Made by a program: the position numbers and the translations under genes. The notes beneath the pieces were generated by a model, which had not been told where the DNA came from, made no database searches, and was given only the letters and a program-made list of their open reading frames with translations. 45,295 nucleotides of DNA. Origin: Pseudomonadota bacterium (GTDB taxonomy: Bacteria; Pseudomonadota; Alphaproteobacteria; Rhizobiales; Aestuariivirgaceae). Shown here piece by piece: positions 1-7,641 of the stretch. The number at the start of each line of letters is the position of its first letter. Within the stretch, counting starts at the first letter, position 1. The stretch lies in the NCBI GenBank assembly GCA_963205315.1, contig CAUJIO010000111.1, positions 1-45,295 on the forward strand, in the 5' to 3' direction.

Positions 1-1
1 G

Positions 2-163
2 AGCTTCACCAAGAATTCGGTTCGGCTTGCAACCAACGAACTTCGTGGAGACGTGCCGCACGGCGAACGTGACTACAGGCACATGAATGCTGAGTACGGC
101 GCGCTCTATCTAAAGAATTTCTTCGAAATCTGTGGCGCACGGAAGACCGAAGCCGCGAGTTAG
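2..163 (+). CDS. C-terminal end of an unidentified protein (partial)
   Basis: An open frame enters from the left edge and stops at a TAG, giving 53 residues. The fragment is hydrophilic and mixed in charge, with no membrane segment and no motif I recognise. It converges with the membrane protein gene to its right, and only a short spacer separates the two stop codons. The rest of the gene is outside the window, so no function is proposed. The reading frame itself could be accidental, but it is the only frame open from the edge on this strand over this length. Confidence 0.4.
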   Translation, partial: SFTKNSVRLATNELRGDVPHGERDYRHMNAEYGALYLKNFFEICGARKTEAAS

Positions 164-200
164 GGAAACTGCGATAGGGACAGGTCGCTTCTCAGTTGTT

Positions 201-1016
201 TTATACTGTGTGGACACGGAGCATCTGTTTTCCTTTGCCCCTGTATTCTCCTTCAGCCCGATGATTGCGGCGTGCTAATTCATAAACTTCTGGCCATTCT
301 TTCTCTTGAATTCCAAAGTGCGGAAGCAGCGATTGATAGATATTCACATCGAAACTCCGACGATGAATTGGCCGAATTCCATTCGCGTAAATTGAAAGAT
401 CGCTTACTAGAATACTAATCTCAAACGCATGCAGCACTGCGTATGCCATCTCCTTTTCCAGTTTCTTGATGGATGATGGTGAATCTTCCATCATTTGCGA
501 TACAAAACTCTTTAGCCGACTCTTTTGTGACTGAAGTTGCGTGCTGATCCATCCAATTCGAAATGCATCTTCAATATCTGCTGACTCTACAGCGGCTGCC
601 ACGTGGCTTACCAACTCACTTGGATACTCAGGAAGCGCAATAGCCAGCTCTCTCCAAGGCGTGTTTCGGCTTTTGCTGTATATATCCACCAATGCCGCAA
701 TGCAGTGGGTCTCGTAGTCTTTGAGGCCGTTGATGGCAAGAACTGCGAGATGTGCTCTATCGGAGAGATTCCGTCGCAATCTACTCTCTTCTTCTTGGTC
801 TTTGCTGGACTTGATCTGGAACAGCACGACCAAGACTGATCCCAGGGTCACCGCTGCACCAATCACGCCTGCGAGTAGAGTTTGCCAATCTCTTAATTGG
901 AAAAGATTCGAACTGACTGCAACTCCGAAAACAGTTCCCGCCAAGAATACGACACAGGCGCCAATAGTTGCCTGCAAAGTCCAAAACCTTATTTCCCTAG
1001 TGTAAGCGTCTTCCAT
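201..1016 (-). CDS. Hypothetical two-helix membrane protein, AT-rich
   Basis: A 271-residue protein I do not recognise. Two hydrophobic helices lie at about residues 13-35 and 47-68. A highly charged stretch (KSSKDQEEESRLRR, from residue 69) follows, then about 190 mostly helical, hydrophilic residues. This is the layout of a small inner-membrane anchor with a cytoplasmic helical domain. There is no signal peptide and no catalytic motif. Base composition is visibly lower in GC than every other gene here, and codon choice uses many A/T third positions, which suggests horizontal acquisition. The ATG start has only a weak ribosome binding site. Confidence 0.6.
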   Translation of the reverse strand: MEDAYTREIRFWTLQATIGACVVFLAGTVFGVAVSSNLFQLRDWQTLLAGVIGAAVTLGSVLVVLFQIKSSKDQEEESRLRRNLSDRAHLAVLAINGLKDYETHCIAALVDIYSKSRNTPWRELAIALPEYPSELVSHVAAAVESADIEDAFRIGWISTQLQSQKSRLKSFVSQMMEDSPSSIKKLEKEMAYAVLHAFEISILVSDLSIYANGIRPIHRRSFDVNIYQSLLPHFGIQEKEWPEVYELARRNHRAEGEYRGKGKQMLRVHTV

Positions 1017-1088
1017 TGTTCATACCGAACGTGCTGCAATCGTGTTCGATGCTTGTAAGCGCAAACCGGGGCTGGATGTATCTCCACC

Positions 1089-2525
1089 TCAGCTTCCCGC
1101 CGCGCCACCCTTGCCGACATAGGCGATGCGCAGCATGTTGGTGGCTCCTGGCGTGCCAAGCGGCAGGCCGGCCGTGATGATGATGCGCTGGCCAGGATCC
1201 GCGAAACCCTCATCGAAGGCGATGCGGGTGGCCCTGACGACCATGTCGTCAAGATCGCTGGCATCGTCGGTCAGGACGCAGTGCAGGCCCCAGACCAGCG
1301 CCAGGCGGCGGGCGGTGGTGGCAATCGGCGTCAGCGCGATCACCGGGGTATCGGGCCGCTCACGTGACATGCGCACGCCCGTCGATCCGGACCCGGTGTA
1401 GCAAACGATGGCGGCCAGCTTCAGCGTTTCGGAAATCGAACGGGCGGCGCTGGAAATCGCATCAGCGCTGGTCGGCTGCGGCTCATAGCGCTGGGCGGTG
1501 ATGATGCCGCGATAGAGCGTATCACGCTCCACGGCCTGGGCGATGCGGTCCATGGTGGCGACCGCCTTGTCGGGCCACGCGCCCGTGGCACTCTCGGCCG
1601 AAAGCATGATGGCGTCGGCACCTTCGTAGACCGCGGTGGCAACGTCGGAGACTTCGGCGCGCGTCGGCACCGGTTCGACGATCATCGATTCCAGCATCTG
1701 GGTCGCGACGATCACCGGCTTGCCGGCGCGGCGGGCGGCGCGGGTGATGAGCTTCTGCTTTCCCGGCACGGTTTCGAGCGGCAGTTCAACGCCGAGATCG
1801 CCACGCGCCACCATGAGGCCGTCGGCGATTTCGAGAATCTCGTCGAGGACCGGCAGCGCAGCGGGCTTCTCGATCTTGGCCATCACACCGGCGCGTCCGG
1901 ATACCAGCTTTCGCGCCTCGGCAACGTCATCGGCGCGCTGCACGAAGGACAGGGCGATCCAGTCGACGCCCACGGAGGCCGCGGCCTCGAGATCGGCGCG
2001 GTCCTTTTCGGTGAGAGCTGGAATGGGGATGACCGTATCGGGCAGGTTGACGCCTTTCCGGTTCGACAGGATGCCACCGAAAATCACCCGCGTGGTGAGC
2101 TTGTCGGCCTCCGCCTTGACGATCTCGACGCGCAGGCGGCCGTCGTTCAGCAGCAGATTGTCTCCCGCCTGGGCGGAGGCGAAGATTTCCGGATGCGGGA
2201 GATGGACACGCGTCGCGTCGCCCGGCGTCTTGTCGGTATCGAAGACGAAGGTATCGCCGGCGCTGATCTTCACTTCCTTTTCGGCGAAGGTGCCGATGCG
2301 GATCTTCGGCCCCTGCAAGTCAGCCAGAATGCCGATTGGACGCTTGAGCTTGGCCTCGACAGCCCGGATGTTGCCATGCAGCTCGCGCAGCAGGTCGTGT
2401 GCCGTATGGCTCATGTTGATGCGGAAGACATCGACGCCTGCGAGGAACAGCTTTTCCAGCATTTCAGGCGATGACGACGCGGGACCGAGCGTCGCCACGA
2501 TTTTCACATTCCGATTGCGGCGCAA
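1089..2525 (-). CDS. pyk: Pyruvate kinase, TTG start
   Basis: Pyruvate kinase converts phosphoenolpyruvate and ADP to pyruvate and ATP, the last step of lower glycolysis, in the cytoplasm. With the TTG start the product is 478 residues, the usual length, and begins MRRNRNVKIVATLGP as the family does. The ATLGPAS substrate loop is at residues 11-17, LADLQGPKIRIG at about 68-79, the catalytic MAKIEKP at 215-221 (Lys217, Glu219) and the metal/phosphate site ARGDLGVE at 240-247. The longer in-frame ATG upstream would add a poorly conserved extension inside the preceding gene. TTG is preferred because an AAGGA lies 8 bases before it. It starts two bases after the DUF1036 stop, so the two are probably co-transcribed and coupled. 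Confidence 0.93.
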   Translation of the reverse strand: MRRNRNVKIVATLGPASSSPEMLEKLFLAGVDVFRINMSHTAHDLLRELHGNIRAVEAKLKRPIGILADLQGPKIRIGTFAEKEVKISAGDTFVFDTDKTPGDATRVHLPHPEIFASAQAGDNLLLNDGRLRVEIVKAEADKLTTRVIFGGILSNRKGVNLPDTVIPIPALTEKDRADLEAAASVGVDWIALSFVQRADDVAEARKLVSGRAGVMAKIEKPAALPVLDEILEIADGLMVARGDLGVELPLETVPGKQKLITRAARRAGKPVIVATQMLESMIVEPVPTRAEVSDVATAVYEGADAIMLSAESATGAWPDKAVATMDRIAQAVERDTLYRGIITAQRYEPQPTSADAISSAARSISETLKLAAIVCYTGSGSTGVRMSRERPDTPVIALTPIATTARRLALVWGLHCVLTDDASDLDDMVVRATRIAFDEGFADPGQRIIITAGLPLGTPGATNMLRIAYVGKGGAAGS

Positions 2526-2527
2526 GT

Positions 2528-2956
2528 TTATTGTCCTTGTGTGGTCTTTTCGCCCGAGAGGGAGACTGTCCAGTCGGCCTGTTCGCCGGTATCGACTTCG
2601 AAGAAACCGGTCTTGGTGAAGCTGCGGCCTTCGCAATCCTCGATGCCGCGGATGGTGAAGACCTTGTCCCTGGTGCACATCATCGACTTGCCGCCCCAGG
2701 AGCCGCCCTTGTCATAGTCGACGGCGAAGACATAATAGTAACGGGCAATGAGATTGCCCTTGAGCAGCGGCAAGCATTTCTGTGGCTCGACCGTCCACCA
2801 GCCTTCGGTGGCCCAGCCTTCCTTGTCCTTGTAGCCAAGCGCCACGCCGACACGGCTGTCGGTGTTGTTGCAAAGCTTCAGGTCGGCGCGGGCCTCGAGG
2901 CTCATGCCGGACAGAAGAAGAAATGCTCCACCCAAGAGCGTCAATTTTCGAACCAT
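2528..2956 (-). CDS. DUF1036 family secreted protein
   Basis: A 142-residue protein of the DUF1036 family, common in alphaproteobacteria. An N-terminal signal peptide (about residues 1-24, ending EARA) is followed by a small beta-rich domain containing LCNNT, GWW and YYVFAVDY segments and several cysteines that could form disulfides in the periplasm. The chosen ATG has GGAGG eight bases upstream. An in-frame ATG 27 bases earlier would place charged residues before the signal peptide. It precedes and probably shares a transcript with pyruvate kinase, a pairing I recall as common in this order. The molecular role of DUF1036 proteins is not known to me. Confidence 0.8.
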   Translation of the reverse strand: MVRKLTLLGGAFLLLSGMSLEARADLKLCNNTDSRVGVALGYKDKEGWATEGWWTVEPQKCLPLLKGNLIARYYYVFAVDYDKGGSWGGKSMMCTRDKVFTIRGIEDCEGRSFTKTGFFEVDTGEQADWTVSLSGEKTTQGQ

Positions 2957-3105
2957 GCGGCCGCCTCCGGGTCTGTTGCCCACGAATCAGTCATAACATT
3001 CCCACTTGAGCCGTCGCCGTCAACAGCGCCCAGTCCCTGCCGAACCAGCTCCTGCGGTACGTCCCCAGATGACTGAGGGATTAGCCTCATCTATATGGCC
3101 AGTCC

Positions 3106-3855
3106 ATGACAAAGATGACCCAGAACGAAGCATATGAGTTGGTTGAGGCTGAACCCCGCAACCGGTTGATCCTGCTCTGCGATCACGCCAGCAACCGATT
3201 GCCCCCCGAGTATGGCGACCTGGGCCTGTCCTCCGGCCAGTTCGCCCGCCACATCGCCTATGACATCGGCGCTGCCGCGGTGACGCTGGGTCTGGCTGAT
3301 CGCCTGGGCGGCACGGCTGTATTGTCACGATTCTCCAGGCTGCTGATCGATCCCAATCGCGGGATGGACGATCCCACCCTGATCATGCGGATATCCGACG
3401 GTGCGGTTGTGCCAGGCAACCGGCATCTCGATGAGGGCGAACGCCAGCGGAGGATCGAGACGTATCACCGGCCGTATCATGATGCTGTCGCATCGGCGAT
3501 CGCCGGGGTGAAATCCCAGGGGCTGGTGCCTTTCATCGTCTCGATCCACAGCTTTACGCCGGTCTGGCGCGGCTGGGCGAGGCCTTGGCATGTGGGCATC
3601 CTGTGGGACCAGGACGAGGCTGTCGCCCGACGCATGATCAGCGGCTTCGAGGCCCAGGGCGATCTGGTGGTGGGCGACAACGAGCCCTATCATGGGGCAC
3701 TCGAAGGCGATACGCTCAACACTCACGCGACGAAGGCCGGGTTGCCGCACGCGTTGATTGAAATCCGGCAGGACCTGATCGCTGAAAAATCAGGTGTGGA
3801 TGAGTGGGTGGAACGGGTGGCGAAGGTGGTCAGAGCCACTATGTATGGAGTTTGA
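3106..3855 (+). CDS. N-formylglutamate amidohydrolase family protein
   Basis: A 249-residue member of the N-formylglutamate amidohydrolase family, zinc hydrolases related to those cleaving N-formylglutamate in histidine breakdown. Family signatures are visible: CDHASN at residues 25-30, HIAYDIGA at 49-56, SRFSRLLIDPNR at 74-85, and a later SIHSFTPVW segment. No other histidine-degradation gene is nearby, so the substrate may not be formylglutamate. It starts a rightward group with DUF1244 (10 bases downstream) and gapR (20 bases further), an arrangement typical of Hyphomicrobiales. It is divergent from the DUF1036/pyruvate kinase pair across about 150 bases. Confidence 0.85.
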   Translation: MTKMTQNEAYELVEAEPRNRLILLCDHASNRLPPEYGDLGLSSGQFARHIAYDIGAAAVTLGLADRLGGTAVLSRFSRLLIDPNRGMDDPTLIMRISDGAVVPGNRHLDEGERQRRIETYHRPYHDAVASAIAGVKSQGLVPFIVSIHSFTPVWRGWARPWHVGILWDQDEAVARRMISGFEAQGDLVVGDNEPYHGALEGDTLNTHATKAGLPHALIEIRQDLIAEKSGVDEWVERVAKVVRATMYGV

Positions 3856-3865
3856 TGAGGTGGCC

Positions 3866-4165
3866 ATGAACATCGACGACAAGACCCGGACCGAGATCGA
3901 GGCTGCCGCCTATCGGCGGCTTCTGGAACATCTGCGCCAGCGCACCGACGTGCAGAACATCGACATGATGAATCTGGCAGGCTTCTGCCGAAATTGCCTG
4001 TCGAACTGGTTCGAGGATGCGGCCAAGGCCAAAGGCGTGGCGGTGAGCCGCGACGAGGTGCGGACCATGGTCTACGGCATGCCCTATGACGAATGGAAGG
4101 CGAAGCACCAGTCTGAAGCCTCGGCCGATCAGAAGGCCAAGTTCGAGATATCCCACAAGCACTGA
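3866..4165 (+). CDS. DUF1244 family protein
   Basis: A 99-residue soluble protein of the DUF1244 family. The conserved core reads [15 protein letters not shown] and later [14 protein letters not shown]; the CRNC pair of cysteines and the WKAKHQ end are diagnostic as I remember the family. No signal peptide or membrane segment. The ATG chosen has GAGG six bases upstream; another ATG 21 bases earlier overlaps the end of the upstream gene. It lies between the formylglutamate amidohydrolase-like gene and gapR, so the three are probably one transcript. The biochemical function is unknown to me. Confidence 0.85.
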   Translation: MNIDDKTRTEIEAAAYRRLLEHLRQRTDVQNIDMMNLAGFCRNCLSNWFEDAAKAKGVAVSRDEVRTMVYGMPYDEWKAKHQSEASADQKAKFEISHKH

Positions 4166-4185
4166 TCCCTGAGGACCCGCGACCC

Positions 4186-4458
4186 ATGCCCGGAACCAAG
4201 ACGACATTCGCCCACGGCCAGCTCAAATCCATCGTCGAGCGCATCGAGCGGCTCGAAGAAGAAAAGAAAACCATCGCCGGGGACATCAAGGAAATCTACG
4301 CCGAAGCCAAGGCCAATGGCTTCGACACCAAGATCCTGCGCAAGGTCATCAGCTTGCGCAAGAAGGAAGCCACCGAGCGCGAGGAAGAACAATCGATGCT
4401 CGACGTGTACATGGCGGCGCTGGGAATGATTCCGGAACAGTCGGAAGAAGCAGCATAG
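4186..4458 (+). CDS. gapR: GapR nucleoid-associated protein (DUF2312)
   Basis: A 90-residue protein matching the DUF2312/UPF0335 family, whose Caulobacter member GapR binds AT-rich, overtwisted DNA ahead of replication forks and supports topoisomerase action. The hallmark sequence is present: [19 protein letters not shown] followed by [16 protein letters not shown] and [10 protein letters not shown]. The N-terminal half is a long coiled coil for oligomerisation; basic residues in the second half face DNA. The family assignment is secure; the role in this organism is inferred from the homologue. It is the last gene of the amidohydrolase - DUF1244 - gapR group, and its stop codon lies at the first bases of a dispersed intergenic repeat. 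Confidence 0.93.
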   Translation: MPGTKTTFAHGQLKSIVERIERLEEEKKTIAGDIKEIYAEAKANGFDTKILRKVISLRKKEATEREEEQSMLDVYMAALGMIPEQSEEAA

Positions 4459-4512
4459 AGCAAACGGCGCATTTTTCGCGTCGCAAGTGATTCCACTTTC
4501 TCGGCCAATGCA
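4456..4512. repeat. Dispersed intergenic repeat, copy 1 (short form)
   Basis: A 47-base core at 4466-4512 matches 25472-25518 at 41 of 47 positions by eye. It includes the shared blocks TTTTTCGCGT, GCAAGTG and TTCCACTT; the last two form a small AAGTG/CACTT hairpin. The leading TAGAGCAA is also shared and supplies the gapR stop codon. Relative to the second copy it lacks an internal hairpin segment of about 45 bases. The type resembles short palindromic intergenic elements of rhizobial genomes. Confidence 0.65.
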
Positions 4513-4648
4513 CGAGGCTTCGATCCGCATTCCTATTTGATTCAGCACAATTTGCTTCGCGCTGGACGCAAATTCGGGTGCAAGTTAGCTTTGGCTGACC
4601 GGCCGCAGCTTTGACTGCAGGGGGCCGTGATCAGATCGGGGATGGCAC

Positions 4649-4975
4649 ATGCAGAAGATGGTGTTTGCCGCAGTTGCTGCGGTTTTGCTTGTGATGCAGT
4701 GGAGTGGCCCAGTTGAGGCGCGGCCGTCTTTCAGCTGCAGGGGCAACGGGCTGACGCTGGATGAGGTCACCATCTGCAACGATGGCTACCTGTCGAAGCT
4801 CGATCGTGAATTGGCCTTCCTCTGGAAGAGCCTCACGGCGCGGCAGAAGGCCAACCTGCGCGATGTGCAACGCGATTGGCTGTGGCGCAGGGGCAATTGC
4901 GGTGATGATTCAGACTGTATCGAAAGTCTTTATTACGAGCAGATCAGCCGGCTGAAGGCCATCCTCGGAATATAA
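4649..4975 (+). CDS. LprI-like (DUF1311) secreted protein
   Basis: A 108-residue exported protein. A signal peptide occupies about residues 1-24 (hydrophobic core FAAVAAVLLVMQW, cleavage near VEA). The mature part is the four-cysteine DUF1311/LprI-like domain: SFSCRGNGLTLDEVTICND, LDRELAFLW, then RDWLWRRGNCGDDSDCI. Some members bind and inhibit lysozymes, but many act as uncharacterised periplasmic domains, so lysozyme inhibition here is only a possibility. The gene stands alone and converges with the amidase gene, the two stops being a few bases apart. Its position next to a peptidoglycan enzyme block fits an envelope role. Confidence 0.8.
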   Translation: MQKMVFAAVAAVLLVMQWSGPVEARPSFSCRGNGLTLDEVTICNDGYLSKLDRELAFLWKSLTARQKANLRDVQRDWLWRRGNCGDDSDCIESLYYEQISRLKAILGI

Positions 4976-4982
4976 GGCGCGA

Positions 4983-5747
4983 TTAGCGCAGGGCGAGGCC
5001 ACCGGCGCCGTTGCCTCCACACATCTGAATGGCTGCCGTCGTGATCGCATCGCTGATTGCCATGCGGCGTTGCGGCGAGGCCAAGGCCAGTTCCTCATCG
5101 CGATTGAGGATGACGCCGGCTTCCAACAGAACGGCGGGCATCCTGGAGTCCTTCAGTACACGGAGGTTTGTGTACTCGTAGATGCCGCGCGCCGGATCGA
5201 GCAATTGCTTGCGCTCGCCTACGACATTCATTGCATGATGGCTGGAGAAGCTCAGGCCTCCGTCCAGCAACTGGTCGGCAATCAGCATGGCAAATTTCTT
5301 GCTGTCTTCAGGTTCAGCGTTGGCGCGGGATACGAACAGCGAGAAGCCGGAGAACTGGTCGGCGTGCCGAAGGATGCGGCCCTGGAATTCCCATGCCTTC
5401 AGAAATCGCTCCTGCGCTGAATCGTGATGAATCGAGATCAGCAGGCGGGGATCGAGGCGGTTGGCCTTGTCGACGCGTTGCTTGAGTTGTGCCTTGCCTT
5501 CTCCGGAGATGATGATGGTCCCGACGGGGAAGCCGGCACTCTTCAGGGACGCCGCGAGCTGTTGGCCGAGTGCCAGATTGTATTCGAATTCGGTGCGGCC
5601 ATGGGCACTGATGGCACCTGGTGATTCCGCCGTATGACCGATGTCCACGGCAATGGGGAAGCTTGAAGCATCGCATGAGGCCTGTGCGGGGACGGACACG
5701 GCACAGAACAGGGCGAGACACAATGCGGTGGCGGCGTTGCGTGTCAT
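4983..5747 (-). CDS. N-acetylmuramoyl-L-alanine amidase (Amidase_3)
   Basis: A 254-residue exported zinc amidase that cleaves the bond between N-acetylmuramic acid and L-alanine in peptidoglycan. A signal peptide covers about residues 1-23 (ending AQAS). The Amidase_3 metal ligands are readable: DIGH with His38, RTEFE with Glu53, and SIHHDS with His107/108; the catalytic Glu209 is in VLLEAGV. There is no AMIN or LysM targeting domain, so it is a minimal form. The ATG was chosen because it starts the signal peptide; the open frame extends upstream without a hydrophobic leader. It lies 124 bases downstream of the DUF882 peptidase on the same strand and may share its transcript. Confidence 0.88.
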   Translation of the reverse strand: MTRNAATALCLALFCAVSVPAQASCDASSFPIAVDIGHTAESPGAISAHGRTEFEYNLALGQQLAASLKSAGFPVGTIIISGEGKAQLKQRVDKANRLDPRLLISIHHDSAQERFLKAWEFQGRILRHADQFSGFSLFVSRANAEPEDSKKFAMLIADQLLDGGLSFSSHHAMNVVGERKQLLDPARGIYEYTNLRVLKDSRMPAVLLEAGVILNRDEELALASPQRRMAISDAITTAAIQMCGGNGAGGLALR

Positions 5748-5871
5748 GGATGGGCCCCGGTTCTCTAGTAAAGCCTGTCGGGCCACGCGACTCGCGCGGC
5801 GCCTTGCACTCACACTATCGTCGTGGGGCTTGCGGCGGGCTGACCCTACGCGGACCTGCTGCCGGTCAAGC

Positions 5872-7413
5872 TCAATTGTCCTCGAGCTGGCCGAGCTTGA
5901 TCTTCTTCTGCAAGGCCGGGGCGTTCATCATCAGGCTGCCCTTGCCTTCACGATTGACGACGAGCATGTCGCCCTTGCCGCTGGCCGAGGCCTGCATCGA
6001 GGCTACGGCGAGGCGGGGAAGCTGTGGCGACGTGTCGGCCTGGGCCTCGTCTATGCCGGGCAGAAGGCCCGCCAGGCCGTCGCCGAATTGCTGGGGCGCT
6101 CCATCGCGGCGGATGGCCTTGTCGGTGTCGAACACCAGCTGCTGCGGCCACCAGAACAGGTCATCGCCCGTGGCCGACGCGGTGATCGACTTGATGACGG
6201 GCACGGACGAGCTTTCCCCCGACATGATCTCGGCGGCGAGGCTGCCCTTTTCCCCGGCATTGACGGTCGGCTCGACCATGGTTTCGGCGGCTTCGACCAC
6301 ACCAATGCTTTCGCTGGCGACGGGCGAGGGCTTCTTGCCTTCGTTCCAGGCCGGCGGTGGCGCCGAGGCCGGCTCGATCTTCATGTTGACGGCGGCCATC
6401 ATCAGGACTTCGATGGGCTTGGCACGCGGCTTCGGCACCGGATAGCCCTTCACAACACCTTCCGGCGCCTCTGCCACCTGTTCAGGCGCTGCGGAAGCCG
6501 CTTCAGGCGCTTCTGCCACGACGTCTTCCGTCACCAGTTTGGCCTTCGGCTTCTGCGGAGCCTGCGCGGCGTCCTCGATCATGCCGGCGAGTTCCTCGTC
6601 ATTCTCCGAATAGGCGGTCTCGAGGGGAATCTTCTTCTTGTCCTTGAGGGCTTTGGCATTGCTGCCGCCATCCTGCTGGGAGGGGAGCTTGGCTGCCGAG
6701 GCATCTGCAACTTCGGTCTCGGGAACCGCAACCATGCCCTTCTTGTTGATGCGGGCACCAACCGTCTTGCGGTAGTCGCGCATGATGCGTGCCATCTGGC
6801 TGGAGCTGATGGCCGGGCCCCAATGACGGACATTGCCGGAATCGATGTGCAGGAAGCCGGTCGGGCCGCCGCCGGAGCGGTAATATCCGACGCCGCCGAC
6901 CTGGCGGACGAGTGCGGAATTGCGCATCTTCTCGGTCGGCACATCGGGGAAATACAGGTCGATGGCCTTGCCGACCATGTGCTGGCTCTTGCGCGCGACG
7001 TTGCGGCCGATCTTTTTCAGGAAGGCATTCGTCTTGGGACTGCGGAAGCCGCAAACGATGTGAATGGGGCGCTTGGAACCAAGATCGGCGTGAAGTTCCC
7101 ACATCAGATCGATGGTCTTGGGCGAAATCGTGATCGTTTCCTTGCGGCGCCAGTCGCGCATCAGGTAGTTGATCTTCTTCATCGCGGACGGAATGTACTT
7201 GCCGTCCTTCTTGTAGGTGATGGTGAGGCTCTCGCCCGTGTGGACGTGATAGAGCGACAGCGTACGGGTTTCGCCACCAGATACGGCAGGGGCGTTCCAG
7301 TTGACGAATACCCCGGTCCCCAAAGCGGCAGCAACGGCCGTCGAGGCGAGGATCTTTTTCCAACGCTGGATCAAGGTCTGACGATGTCCGGCTTCCCTGC
7401 AGTCCAAACTCAT
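5872..7413 (-). CDS. M15-type (DUF882) peptidoglycan peptidase with long C-terminal tail
   Basis: A 513-residue envelope protein. A hydrophobic segment at about residues 21-38 acts as signal anchor or signal peptide. The DUF882/M15 zinc peptidase domain spans about 48-210: GFRSPKTNAF, SQHMVGKAIDLYF (His145, Asp152) and GFLHIDSG (His189) supply the expected metal ligands of a D,D- or L,D-carboxypeptidase-like fold. Typical family members are around 200 residues or little more; here about 300 further residues follow, rich in Ala, Glu, Pro and Ser and probably disordered, with a short hydrophobic FWWPQQLVF patch near residue 430. It lies between the L,D-transpeptidase and the amidase, all leftward. 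Substrate is inferred from the family. Confidence 0.85.
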   Translation of the reverse strand: MSLDCREAGHRQTLIQRWKKILASTAVAAALGTGVFVNWNAPAVSGGETRTLSLYHVHTGESLTITYKKDGKYIPSAMKKINYLMRDWRRKETITISPKTIDLMWELHADLGSKRPIHIVCGFRSPKTNAFLKKIGRNVARKSQHMVGKAIDLYFPDVPTEKMRNSALVRQVGGVGYYRSGGGPTGFLHIDSGNVRHWGPAISSSQMARIMRDYRKTVGARINKKGMVAVPETEVADASAAKLPSQQDGGSNAKALKDKKKIPLETAYSENDEELAGMIEDAAQAPQKPKAKLVTEDVVAEAPEAASAAPEQVAEAPEGVVKGYPVPKPRAKPIEVLMMAAVNMKIEPASAPPPAWNEGKKPSPVASESIGVVEAAETMVEPTVNAGEKGSLAAEIMSGESSSVPVIKSITASATGDDLFWWPQQLVFDTDKAIRRDGAPQQFGDGLAGLLPGIDEAQADTSPQLPRLAVASMQASASGKGDMLVVNREGKGSLMMNAPALQKKIKLGQLEDN

Positions 7414-7641
7414 ACCCCACACACAACCAGGTTTGTCCCGGTTCCTTCTGGTGCTCACGACCAGTCCCGCCCAAAAGGCAGGCAAGCCGATCTACACTGA
7501 ATTCGCGTTTCGAACAAGAATAAGGCCACCGTGAGGCGGCACTTGAGAATGGTAAACGGTTATGTTTAACAACGATTTAATTTGGATCAATGTTCGCTGC
7601 CTGAGTTTGGCCATCAGTCCGGTTGATCGAATCCGCCTCAT

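Noticed and set aside
5641-7500. Long forward open frame (619 codons)
   Set aside because: It is antisense to the DUF882 peptidase; composition is the mirror of a GC-rich gene (many His, Gly, Arg, Leu) with no domain.
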